Assembly: GCA_946406355.1 (NCBI GenBank)
Contig: CAMJKI010000017.1
Location: 1 to 33,256, forward strand
Source of the DNA: an uncultured Bacteroidales bacterium
GTDB lineage: Bacteria > Bacteroidota > Bacteroidia > Bacteroidales > UBA932
Direction of reading: 5' to 3'
DNA: 33,256 nt
Numbering within the stretch: position 1 is the stretch's first letter; each line of letters starts with the position of its first letter. The notes under the pieces were generated by a model. The model did no database searches, was not told the DNA's origin, and worked only from the letters and a program-made list of their open reading frames with translations. The position numbers and the translations under genes are program-made. Of the stretch, positions 16,449 through 23,555 are shown piece after piece.

Positions 16449-18892
16449 TAACGGAGGATGGCGCCGAATTCGTTCTGCAGGGTGCTCAGGACGCGTTCCA
16501 TGGTCTTTTCCACCTCGGCATCCGTAAGGGTGCGTTCCGGATCCTGCAGCACAAAGTTCAGGGCATACTGCTTTTTGCCGAAGAGGATCTTCTCGCCGCG
16601 GTACACGTCGAAGAGGGTAACGCTCTTGATGAGCTTCTTGCCGGCCTGGAGAGCAGCCTTGCGTACATCGGCATAGGCTACCTTCTCGTCCAGGAGAAGA
16701 GCCAGGTCTCGGCGCACTTCCGGGAACTTGGGCAGCTCCTTGAAGGAGAATTTGTCGCGCTTCACCAGGGAGAACAGCACTTCCCAGTTCATTTCGGCGG
16801 CAAACACGGGCTGCTTGATGCCGAAGCGCTTGGCCAGGGCGGGATTCACCGTACCCAGGGTGCAAAGCACCTTGCGCTCCTTGCCGGGCAGGGTGTACAC
16901 CAGGCCTTCGGCAAAAATATCGGCCGGAGCGGCCTCCGTGAACAGGGTGCTGGCATCTACACGATAGCGGGCCAGCAGGGCCTCTACGTAACCCTTCAGC
17001 AGGAAGAAGTTGGACTTCTGGACGGGGTTGCGCCAGGCCTTATCCGGGGTTCCGGTGAGGAACAGGGAGAAGCAGCGGTGCTCCTCGTAGCCGGCCAGGG
17101 TGGTGCCGTCCGTCTCCGGAAGCCTCTGATACACAGAGCCGTACTCGAAGAACTTGAGCGAAGTGGCCTGTCGGTTAATATTGTAGGCCACCACTTCCAG
17201 ACCATTCAGGAGCAGCGTCTGCCGCATTACGTTAAGGTCGGAGCTCAGCGGGTTCACAATGTGCACGCAACGCTCGGCCGGGAAGGTTTTCAGCTTGGTA
17301 TAGTAGTCCTCCTTGGTGAGGGAGTTGTTCATGGTTTCCACAAATCCGTTGGCAGCCAGCCAGTTGGAAATGTTGTTGCGGATGGCCTCCGGATCCGGAG
17401 TAGGGCTGGCGTTCACGCTCATGCGCAGGGTCTGGGGCAGTTCCACGTTGTTGTAGCCGTAGATGCGGAGCACCTCCTCCACCACGTCGCACTCGCGGGT
17501 AACGTCTACCATGTAGGTGGGGGCAGCCACGCGGGCGCCGCCTTCCCGCTTTTCAACGAACTGATAGTTAAGGCCTTCCAGGATCTTCTCGATGGTGGCG
17601 TGGCCAATCTTCTTGCCCATGAAGTGCTCCATGCGGTTGTAGTCCAGATCTATCTGGGCCCGGCCGATGGGATGGGGATACACCTCCACCTTCTTGCCCA
17701 CCACATGGCCGCCGGCAATCTCCTGGATGAGGAGGGCGGCGCGGAGGGCGCCGTATTCGGCGGCCTCGGGATCGGCCCCGCGCTCGAAGCGGAAGCTGGC
17801 GTCCGTAGAAAGCTGCTGGCTCTTGGCGGTGCGGCGGATGCTCACAGGGTCGAAGTACGCGCCCTCGATGAACACGCTGGTAGTGGAATCGCTTACACCG
17901 GAAGTTTCACCGCCGAACACGCCCGCAATGCACATGGGGCCGATGGTATCGGCAATGACCATGTCCTTGGCGCAGAGCTTGCGCTCGATGCCGTCCAGGG
18001 TCTTGAGCACTTCGCCTTCGGCCGCGCGACGCACGATCACCTTGCCGCCGCGGATCTGGGCCGCGTCGAAGGTATGCAGCGGCTGGCCCGTCTCGAAGAG
18101 CACGAAGTTGGAGATATCCACTACGTTGTTGATGGGCTTGAGGCCGATGGACATGAGCTTGTCCTGCAGCCACTTGGGTGACGGAGCCACCTTTACGCCC
18201 TCCATGGTGATGCCGATGTAGCGGGGCGCGCCCTCGCTGTCCAGCACCTCCACGGGGATCTCCTTGCCGGGGCCTTCCTTGAAGGATGCGACGGACGGAC
18301 GCTCCAACTGGCAAGGGATGTCCTTGCTCCTGAGGTACCCGTACAGGTCCCGCGCCACGCCCCAGTGGGAAGCGGCGTCTATGCGGTTGGCAGTAATCTC
18401 GTATTCAATCACGGCCTGGTCTTCCAGCTGCAGGTATTCCTTGGCGGGGGTGCCGGGAACGGCGCTTTCCGGAAGCACCATGATGCCCTCGTGGCTGGTG
18501 CCGATGCCCAGTTCATCCTCCGCGCAGATCATGCCGAAACTTTCCACGCCGCGGATCTTGGACTTTTTGATCTTGAAGTCTCCGGGGAGCACCGTGCCGA
18601 TACGGGCGAAGAGCACCTTCTGCCCCGCCGCCACGTTGGGCGCGCCGCACACCACCTGCACCGGTTCCGGGGAACCGTCGTTCACGGTGGTAATATGCAG
18701 ATGGTCGCTGTCCGGATGGGCCTCGCAGGTGAGCACCTGGGCCACTACGACGCCCTGCAGGCCGCCGGGAACCGCCTCTTCCATTTCTACGGAATCTACC
18801 TCGATGCCGATGGACGTCATGGCCTCCGCCACCTGTTCCGGCGTAAGGTCACACTTCAAATAATCTTTGAGCCACTTGTAAGAAACTTTCAT
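16448..18892 (-). CDS. pheT: Phenylalanine-tRNA ligase beta subunit
   Basis: An 814-residue bacterial-type beta subunit with full-length domain order. N-terminal MKVSYKWLKDYL; EMAP-type tRNA-binding domain ~40-150 (GVVVAQVLTCEAHPDSDHLH, CGAPNVAAGQKV); B3/B4 editing region ~210-390 (KPINNVVDISNFV, FRFERGADPEA); B5 ~405-470; the core synthetase-like domain with NPLSSDLNVMRQTLL; and a C-terminal anticodon-binding ferredoxin-like domain (~720-814, FPEVRRDLALLLDE). With PheS, which is not in this window, it charges tRNA-Phe in the cytoplasm. It heads a run of overlapping genes and lies 74 bases after ftsY, separated from it by a GC hairpin. Confidence 0.97.
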   Translation of the reverse strand: MKVSYKWLKDYLKCDLTPEQVAEAMTSIGIEVDSVEMEEAVPGGLQGVVVAQVLTCEAHPDSDHLHITTVNDGSPEPVQVVCGAPNVAAGQKVLFARIGTVLPGDFKIKKSKIRGVESFGMICAEDELGIGTSHEGIMVLPESAVPGTPAKEYLQLEDQAVIEYEITANRIDAASHWGVARDLYGYLRSKDIPCQLERPSVASFKEGPGKEIPVEVLDSEGAPRYIGITMEGVKVAPSPKWLQDKLMSIGLKPINNVVDISNFVLFETGQPLHTFDAAQIRGGKVIVRRAAEGEVLKTLDGIERKLCAKDMVIADTIGPMCIAGVFGGETSGVSDSTTSVFIEGAYFDPVSIRRTAKSQQLSTDASFRFERGADPEAAEYGALRAALLIQEIAGGHVVGKKVEVYPHPIGRAQIDLDYNRMEHFMGKKIGHATIEKILEGLNYQFVEKREGGARVAAPTYMVDVTRECDVVEEVLRIYGYNNVELPQTLRMSVNASPTPDPEAIRNNISNWLAANGFVETMNNSLTKEDYYTKLKTFPAERCVHIVNPLSSDLNVMRQTLLLNGLEVVAYNINRQATSLKFFEYGSVYQRLPETDGTTLAGYEEHRCFSLFLTGTPDKAWRNPVQKSNFFLLKGYVEALLARYRVDASTLFTEAAPADIFAEGLVYTLPGKERKVLCTLGTVNPALAKRFGIKQPVFAAEMNWEVLFSLVKRDKFSFKELPKFPEVRRDLALLLDEKVAYADVRKAALQAGKKLIKSVTLFDVYRGEKILFGKKQYALNFVLQDPERTLTDAEVEKTMERVLSTLQNEFGAILR

Positions 18893-18934
18893 TTCATGAA
18901 AGATTAAATGATTAACGTTACCCCCTCCCGAAAC

Positions 18935-18953
18935 CCCTCCCCTCGGGGGAGGG
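18935..18953. terminator. GC-rich hairpin between ftsY and pheT
   Basis: CCCTCCCC (18935-18942) pairs with GGGGAGGG (18946-18953) around a 3-base loop. It lies between the ftsY stop and the pheT start. No T run follows, so it may attenuate or mark an RNA-processing site rather than terminate. Confidence 0.4.
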
Positions 18954-18966
18954 ACTTGCCAGGGGA

Positions 18967-19893
18967 CTACTTCTCTATATCTTCTAATTTAAACAAATCT
19001 TCTACAAATTCTTTGCGGTCGAAGACCTTCAGGTCCTCTATCCCCTCTCCTATTCCCAGGAACTTGATGGGGAACTTGAACTGGTCCACAATGCCCACTA
19101 CCACGCCGCCTTTGGCGCTGCCGTCCAGTTTGGTTACGGCCAAGGCGGTTACGTCCGTGGCCTTGGAGAACTCCTTGGCCTGGATGAAGGCATTCTGGCC
19201 GGTGGAACCGTCCAGCACCAGCAGCACCTCGTGCGGGCCGTCCGGCACCACCCTTCTGATAACATTGCGGATCTTGGTGAGTTCATTCATCAGGTCCACG
19301 CGGTTGTGCAGGCGCCCGGCCGTGTCGATAAGCACCACATCGGCCCCCTTGGCCACGGCCGATTTTACGGTATCAAACGCCACTGCGGCGGGATCGGCGC
19401 CCATGGGCTGCTTCACGATATCGGCCCCGGCGCGTTCCGCCCAAACGGTGAGCTGCTCCACGGCGGCGGCGCGGAAGGTATCGGCCGCTCCAATTACCAC
19501 TTTCTTACCCTGGTCCCGCAAAATGGAGGCCAGCTTGCCGATGGTGGTGGTCTTCCCCACCCCGTTCACGCCCACAATGAGCATTACGTAAGGCTTCTTG
19601 GAAAAGTCGAAGGGTTGCACGGGGGTATCGTCTTCGCCGATGAGCTTGGCAATCTCGTCACGGATAATGGCCACCAACTCCTCCATGTCCACGTACTTGT
19701 CCTTTTCTACCCGGTCCTCAATGTTCTCGATTACCTTGAGCGTGGTATCCACACCCATGTCGGAACTCAGAAGGGCCTCCTCCACGGCATCCAGCACATC
19801 ATCGTCCACGCGGGACTTCCCCACGATGGCCCGCCCCAGCTTCTGGAAGAAGTTCAGGTTGGTCTTTTTTACGCCCTTGTCAAAAATGCCCAT
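18967..19893 (-). CDS. ftsY: Signal recognition particle receptor
   Basis: A 308-residue SRP GTPase, the membrane-associated docking protein for SRP-ribosome complexes. N domain 1-~95. G-domain motifs: P-loop GVNGVGKT at 108-115, DTFRAAAVEQL at 138-148, DTAGR at 190-194, TKLDGSAKGG at 254-263. The C-terminal GIGEGIEDLKVFD is the typical FtsY ending. The acidic A domain of the E. coli protein is absent, as is common in Bacteroidetes. It has its own promoter (19915-19945). In Bacteroides genomes ftsY usually follows rpmB-rpmG-DUF4295 directly; here it is 13 kb away from them. Confidence 0.97.
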   Translation of the reverse strand: MGIFDKGVKKTNLNFFQKLGRAIVGKSRVDDDVLDAVEEALLSSDMGVDTTLKVIENIEDRVEKDKYVDMEELVAIIRDEIAKLIGEDDTPVQPFDFSKKPYVMLIVGVNGVGKTTTIGKLASILRDQGKKVVIGAADTFRAAAVEQLTVWAERAGADIVKQPMGADPAAVAFDTVKSAVAKGADVVLIDTAGRLHNRVDLMNELTKIRNVIRRVVPDGPHEVLLVLDGSTGQNAFIQAKEFSKATDVTALAVTKLDGSAKGGVVVGIVDQFKFPIKFLGIGEGIEDLKVFDRKEFVEDLFKLEDIEK

Positions 19894-19914
19894 TGCAACA
19901 GTCTAATTAACTCG

Positions 19915-19945
19915 CAAAGGTACATATTTTCACCGCTTAAAACAA
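19915..19945 (-). promoter_or_regulatory. ftsY promoter
   Basis: On the minus strand: TTG (19945-19943), 20 bases, TACCTTTG (19922-19915), about 22 bases before the ATG. Confidence 0.7.
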
Positions 19946-19972
19946 TAGAAATTTAGACCGCCCCGGCGCCTG

Positions 19973-20075
19973 CAGAACGGAAGTAGCTGATGCAGAGCGA
20001 CTTGACTGTTTCCCGGTGCAAACCAGATTGCACCGGGAAACCTTTAAAGCGCTGACAGCCAGCGGGTTGCGTTTT
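19973..20075. repeat. Palindromic repeat family 1, copy B
   Basis: The core stem GTTTCCCGGTGCAA (20008-20021) pairs with 20028-20041, with loop ACCAGA. Flanks AGCGACTTGACT on the left and CTTTAAAGCGCTGACAG on the right resemble those of copies C and D, so the unit is about 100 bases. It lies between ftsY and the stop of the membrane AraC-type gene. Confidence 0.75.
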
Positions 20076-20083
20076 GCAGGGAG

Positions 20084-21133
20084 TTAGGGCTGCTCTTCCA
20101 GGCGGGCCTTTACGGCGTAGTAGGTTTGGCGGGAGTTGAAACCCGAGGCTTCCAGGGCTTCCTGGAGGGGTGCGGCGGGATGCTGCTGCATGTAGGCATC
20201 TACATGCTCCAGGCGCAGGCGGTTGATATAAGGGAAAAAGCCGCCGTATTCGGATTTGAAGAGGCCGGCTATGTAGGAACGGCTGTAGCCGCTGCGGTCG
20301 GCCACATCCTGGATGGTAAGGTGCGGATCCAGGAAGGCTTCCTGCTTGATAATTACCGTATTAACTACAGACAGAATCTTAGCCGACGAGGCTTTTCTTC
20401 CGGGGGCCGATTCCGGCTCCGGCTCTTCCACAGCCCGGTTGCGGTGCGGATGCAGGGCCGTAATGATGAAAAGCACCATACACGAAGCGAACAGCAGCAT
20501 GAGAACCGCCAGGAACGCCTGGTTGTTTGCCAGGGCACCGGACCAGCAAAGGGCCATATTCACCACAATCATCACCGTCCACCGGCGGGCAAACACCACG
20601 GGGAAATCGGCCGGATTGGAAAACTCGTCCTCGTCGAACTGCCTGGCCCAGCGGAGCACCAGCCACATGGCGGCAAAACAGACGGAGGTAATCATGATGC
20701 CCAGGATGTACATGACCCACGGGGAAATCACGCCCACCTGGTCTCCCGGCACAAGGGCCAGCACCACGGCCGCCAGCAGGGAAACGCCCACCGGAAAGCC
20801 GATGATCACCATGGGCGCCAGCCATTTGCGCCAGTGCATCACGCCCCCGAAGTATGCATACAGCAGGATGGTGAAGTTGTACAACGTTACAGGGAAAAAG
20901 TACAGGCGGGCCAGGAACCAGGCATCGGCACTGTCCGGATGCAGCACATACGGCAGCAAAGTGAGGGAGCAAAGGTACACCCCCGCTACGAACGGACGGC
21001 CGGGATAGTAATAATTGGGGTTCTTGTCGTACGGACGGCACATGTGGAACCAGCGCACAGCCGCCATCGCCAGCGCTATGGCAATGAACACCGCCGCGGA
21101 CAATCCGCAAAAGTATGAAACGGAAGAATCCAT
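20084..21133 (-). CDS. Membrane-embedded AraC-family transcriptional regulator
   Basis: A 349-residue protein from the ATG at 21133; an upstream-extended reading has basic, non-membrane sequence and crosses the promoter. Residues 1-~215 form about seven hydrophobic helices (YFCGLSAAVFIAIALAMAAV, LYFFPVTLYNFTILLYAYF, YILGIMITSVCFAAMWLVL and others). A linker of ~30 residues leads to an AraC-type DNA-binding domain: first helix-turn-helix LTIQDVADRSGYSRSYIAGL and second around LQEALEASGFNSRQTYYAVK. Such proteins are common in Bacteroidales and presumably sense a membrane or periplasmic signal while binding DNA. The target and signal are unknown. A -7 box lies only 9 bases before the ATG. Confidence 0.8.
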   Translation of the reverse strand: MDSSVSYFCGLSAAVFIAIALAMAAVRWFHMCRPYDKNPNYYYPGRPFVAGVYLCSLTLLPYVLHPDSADAWFLARLYFFPVTLYNFTILLYAYFGGVMHWRKWLAPMVIIGFPVGVSLLAAVVLALVPGDQVGVISPWVMYILGIMITSVCFAAMWLVLRWARQFDEDEFSNPADFPVVFARRWTVMIVVNMALCWSGALANNQAFLAVLMLLFASCMVLFIITALHPHRNRAVEEPEPESAPGRKASSAKILSVVNTVIIKQEAFLDPHLTIQDVADRSGYSRSYIAGLFKSEYGGFFPYINRLRLEHVDAYMQQHPAAPLQEALEASGFNSRQTYYAVKARLEEQP

Positions 21134-21142
21134 ACCGGAAAG

Positions 21143-21150
21143 CAAAGATA
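21143..21150 (-). promoter_or_regulatory. Promoter -7 box of the AraC-type gene, near-leaderless
   Basis: TATCTTTG on the minus strand, 9 bases before the ATG at 21133. A start about 6-7 bases downstream of the box would leave almost no 5' leader. It also supports 21133 as the start codon. Confidence 0.55.
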
Positions 21151-21185
21151 GCAAAGAATGAACGATTTTTAATGATTTTTTTAAA

Positions 21186-21207
21186 GCCCGGTCAAACCGG
21201 GGATGAC
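21186..21207. repeat. Palindromic repeat family 2, copy 1
   Basis: CCCGGTCAAACCGGGGATGAC. It overlaps the 3' end of the DUF1016 gene, whose last codons and stop are read from the repeat (SSPV, stop). Related copies lie at 23246, 28225, 29917 and 31592. Confidence 0.75.
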
Positions 21208-22508
21208 GTTTCTTCCTTGTACTTCTTGAAATCCTCTTCAGTGATGTTCTCCAGCATGTATTTACGGATTTCATCCTCTGACGGAAGTTGCAGGCGATAT
21301 TTGCTGACAAAAATGTTCTGCGAAAGGCCCTCGATGGCGTATTGCACGGTGGTCTCTCCATAGTCCGTGCAAAGCAATATGCCGATTGGCGGATTGTCGT
21401 CCTGCTGCATCACCTCGTGCTTGTAGTAGTTCATATAGAGGTTCAGCTGAGAGGCATACTCGTGGCGGAAACGGTCTATCTTCAGGTCGATGATGACATG
21501 GCACTTCAAGATGCGGTGTTAGAAGATGAGGTCGGCCTTGAAATAATCCTGGTCGACGAGTATACGCTTCTGGCGGTATTCGAAACAGAAGCCGCGGCCC
21601 ATCTCCAGCAGGAAACATTGCAGGTTGTTCAGGATAGCTGTTTCCAGCTTGGTTTCCGTATTGTCTTCATACGGTTGTATGCCCAGGAACTCCAGGGTGA
21701 CGGGATTGTGAATAATCTCTTTTGGTGTTATCTGTTGCGCATTTTTGGCCGTTAGCCGTTGAAGGGCTTTCTTGTCCTTCGACAGGCCCATACGTTCGTA
21801 ATACTGAGAGGAAACCTGACGATCGAGTTCACGACTTGTCCAACAACTTCGAATGGTTTCTTGTTCATAAAAGGCACGCTTCAACGGATCTTCTATACTT
21901 GTCAAGTAGGCTATACAAGTGTAATTCAACCGATAGAAGAGTCTCTCAGCTGGAGTTGACCAATCTTCCAATTTGGCAAGCGCTGACCGCCAAATTTCAT
22001 TTGATTGATTATCAGTTGCTTGAAATTTGGCAATCACTGATTGCCAAATTGAGATATTACTATCTAATAGAAACGAACTGTTCTTCTGAAGGTAGGTCCC
22101 GATGGCAGTTCCCAACTGCGGATATACAAGATACACGCGACGATAAACTCGTAAGCTTCTAGGCTCAAAACCCTTACGATTAATCCTCTCGGCCAGTCGG
22201 TTAATAAGTTCCTCACCGTACTTTGCCCGGTCCGCTCCGTGCTGTTCAAACTCTACAATGTAATATCCCACAAGCCAGTTGCGGGCTGTGAGTGAAAGGT
22301 TGACGGCATGCGCGGCCTGAGCCTGCAATGCATCCTGGATAAGGTTGATACGTCCCACCAGTGACTCGAATGTCAGGTGCCCTGAGTGCAGCAAGTCTGA
22401 AAAGAGTGTGGGGACCGGCGACACTGCACGGCGTGTAAGGCCGATTCCCGTTGCAGGTACCCACCATAAAAACAGACCTGCCCCACTTGCCCTTGGGACC
22501 TGCTGCAC
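21192..22508 (-). pseudogene. DUF1016 (YhcG-type) PDDEXK nuclease, interrupted by an in-frame stop
   Basis: Reading through one TAA (21521-21519) gives a single 438-codon frame typical of DUF1016. N-terminal part: NWLVGYYIVEFEQHGADRAKYGEEL, shown here as NWLVGYYIVEFEQ then RAKYGEEL, followed by RINRKGFEPRSLRVYRRVY. C-terminal nuclease: GRGFCFEYRQKRILVDQDY, ADLIF, stop, HRILKCHVIIDLKIDRF, QLNLYMNYYKHEV, NPPIGILLCTDYGETTVQYA. Family members have FYHR where this has F-stop-HR, so Tyr changed to stop. The stop falls between the catalytic Asp (ADL) and the Asp/Glu-x-Lys pair (DLK), so the truncated product cannot be an active nuclease. The 5' end is uncertain: the longest frame starts at GTG and its first ~35 residues look unlike the family. 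The family occurs in defence and phage-linked loci. Base composition is lower in GC than the core genes. Confidence 0.85.
21976..22050. repeat. Short inverted/direct repeats inside the DUF1016 gene
   Basis: GCCAAATTTCA and TGAAATTTGGC face each other across about 20 bases, and a third TTTGGCAATCA-like copy lies beside them. In the protein this gives IWQSVIAKFQ followed by IWRSALAKLE, a probable internal duplication. Confidence 0.5.
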
Positions 22509-22570
22509 TCACGCAGGGAACCTGCTACTCTCCTGCCGGGAACCTGCTACTGGACCTCAAGGATGCTAAA

Positions 22571-22634
22571 CAGAAGTGCCAGACACATAGCGTTTTAACT
22601 GTTTCCCGGTGCAATCTGGTTTGCACCGGGAAAC
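22571..22634. repeat. Palindromic repeat family 1, copy C
   Basis: The core stem 22601-22614 pairs with 22621-22634, with loop TCTGGT, the reverse complement of the loop of copy B. The left flank CAGAAGTGCCAGACACATAG is nearly identical to the left flank of copy D. Copies C and D bracket the toxin-antitoxin pair. Confidence 0.8.
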
Positions 22635-22644
22635 TTTTAAATGT

Positions 22645-22683
22645 GTACCAATTTGGTACTTTAAAAACAATTCTATATCTTTG
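22645..22683 (+). promoter_or_regulatory. Promoter and operator of the toxin-antitoxin pair
   Basis: TTTG (22652-22655), 20 bases, TATCTTTG (22676-22683). A perfect palindrome GTACCAATTTGGTAC (22645-22659) overlaps the -33 element, as expected for an autoregulatory operator bound by the antitoxin. Confidence 0.75.
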
Positions 22684-22705
22684 CCGAGAAACAAAAGGAT
22701 GAATT

Positions 22706-22975
22706 ATGGTTGTAGTAAGCAGCAGAGATTTCCGGTCCAATCAAAGGAAGTATTTTGATTTGGCACGCACTAATGATGTCGTGATTACATCTCGTACGCA
22801 TGGCAGTTATCGGCTTGTACCTATCAAGGAAGACGACACGTTAATCGATGCCGCCACTCTTGATGCGAAGATTCGCAAGGGGATTGCTGAATATGAGCAA
22901 GGGAAAGTCCATCGGATGACCGAAGGTGAGAGTATGGAAGCGTTTTTGGATAGGTTATCAGAGGAGGAAGCTTAA
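22706..22975 (+). CDS. Antitoxin, Phd/YefM-like
   Basis: An 89-residue protein. The N-terminal ~55 residues match the Phd/YefM DNA-binding fold: VVVSSRDFRSNQRKYFDLA, then DVVITSRTHGSYRLVPI. The acidic C-terminal half (DAKIRKGIAEYEQGKV, ESMEAFLDRLSEEEA) is the toxin-wrapping region. It neutralises the downstream RNase and represses its own promoter through the palindrome at 22645. Its TAA shares one base with the toxin ATG, and GAGGAGGAAG just upstream acts as ribosome-binding-like sequence for the toxin. Confidence 0.88.
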   Translation: MVVVSSRDFRSNQRKYFDLARTNDVVITSRTHGSYRLVPIKEDDTLIDAATLDAKIRKGIAEYEQGKVHRMTEGESMEAFLDRLSEEEA

Positions 22976-23244
22976 TGTACAGCATTGTTTTTTCTGATGA
23001 AGCAAAGAAGGACTTGCAAGAGCTGAGGAAAAAAGCTCCTGAAGCCCTTCCAAAACTTGCCAAACTGCTCGATGAAGTTCGTATTCATCCCAAGACAGGG
23101 ACTGGCAAATGCGAACAGCTAAAAGGGTACGATGGAAATGTGTACTCCAGAAGGATTACGCAGAAGCATCGCCTGGTCTATCACATCTACGAACAGGAAA
23201 TAGAAGTCCTTGTTCTTTCGGCATTTGGCCACTACGGCCAATAG
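22975..23244 (+). CDS. Toxin, Txe/YoeB-type ribosome-dependent mRNA endonuclease
   Basis: An 89-residue RelE-fold protein of normal YoeB length. It opens YSIVFSDEAKKDLQEL. Family hallmarks are KCEQLKGYDGNVYSRRI, then KHRLVYHI and the C-terminal AFGHYGQ. The conserved basic Arg pair and the terminal His-Tyr of the active site are present, so the toxin looks intact. It cleaves mRNA at the ribosomal A site when free of antitoxin. It is coupled to the antitoxin by a one-base overlap. A family 2 palindrome starts directly after its stop. Confidence 0.9.
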   Translation: MYSIVFSDEAKKDLQELRKKAPEALPKLAKLLDEVRIHPKTGTGKCEQLKGYDGNVYSRRITQKHRLVYHIYEQEIEVLVLSAFGHYGQ

Positions 23245-23245
23245 G

Positions 23246-23267
23246 TCCCGGTCATGCCGGGGATGAC
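23246..23267. repeat. Palindromic repeat family 2, copy 2
   Basis: TCCCGGTCATGCCGGGGATG followed by AC, starting just after the toxin stop codon. It forms a short CCCGG/CCGGG hairpin and may act as a terminator. Confidence 0.7.
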
Positions 23268-23302
23268 ACAGGACACGAATCTCCCCCTAAGTTGGCGCAA
23301 AA

Positions 23303-23400
23303 CAGAAGCGCCTGACACATAGCGATTTGACTGTTTCCCGGTGCAATTTTATTTGCACCGGGAAACCTTTATATCACTGATAGTCAGGCGGTTACATTTC
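23303..23400. repeat. Palindromic repeat family 1, copy D
   Basis: The core stem 23333-23346 pairs with 23353-23366, with loop TTTTAT. The left flank CAGAAGCGCCTGACACATAG matches copy C. The right flank CACTGATAGTCAGGCGGTTA matches that of copy B (GCTGACAGCCAGCGGGTT). Confidence 0.8.
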
Positions 23401-23463
23401 GCTCACTGGCTTGTCCCTTGTTACCACCATTCGGCCCAGCCTCTCCTTAACATTTTATATTGA

Positions 23464-23524
23464 TTTCCAAAATCTTGGCAAAATTGCCAGGTTTTGGGAA
23501 ATGACGCTTCTGCCTGTTTCTTTG
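23464..23524 (+). promoter_or_regulatory. Promoter and large palindromic operator of the RhuM-Fic gene
   Basis: A near-perfect 38-bp palindrome (23464-23501; arms TTTCCAAAA, TTGGCAA and their mirror TTGCCA, TTTTGGGAAA) overlaps a -33 TTTG (23493-23496). The -7 TTTCTTTG (23517-23524) is 20 bases further on. The layout is that of an autorepressed gene. Confidence 0.55.
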
Positions 23525-23555
23525 CCATAGTTGTTTAACAGTAAAACGCACAATT

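Noticed and set aside
16449..16865. N-terminal extension of the DUF4296 lipoprotein into pheT
   Set aside because: The extension is the pheT coding sequence in another frame and would hide the lipoprotein signal; the ATG overlapping the pheT stop is the better start.
21134..21361. Upstream extension of the membrane AraC-type gene
   Set aside because: It runs through the promoter and into the DUF1016 3' end; sequence is basic and unlike the family.
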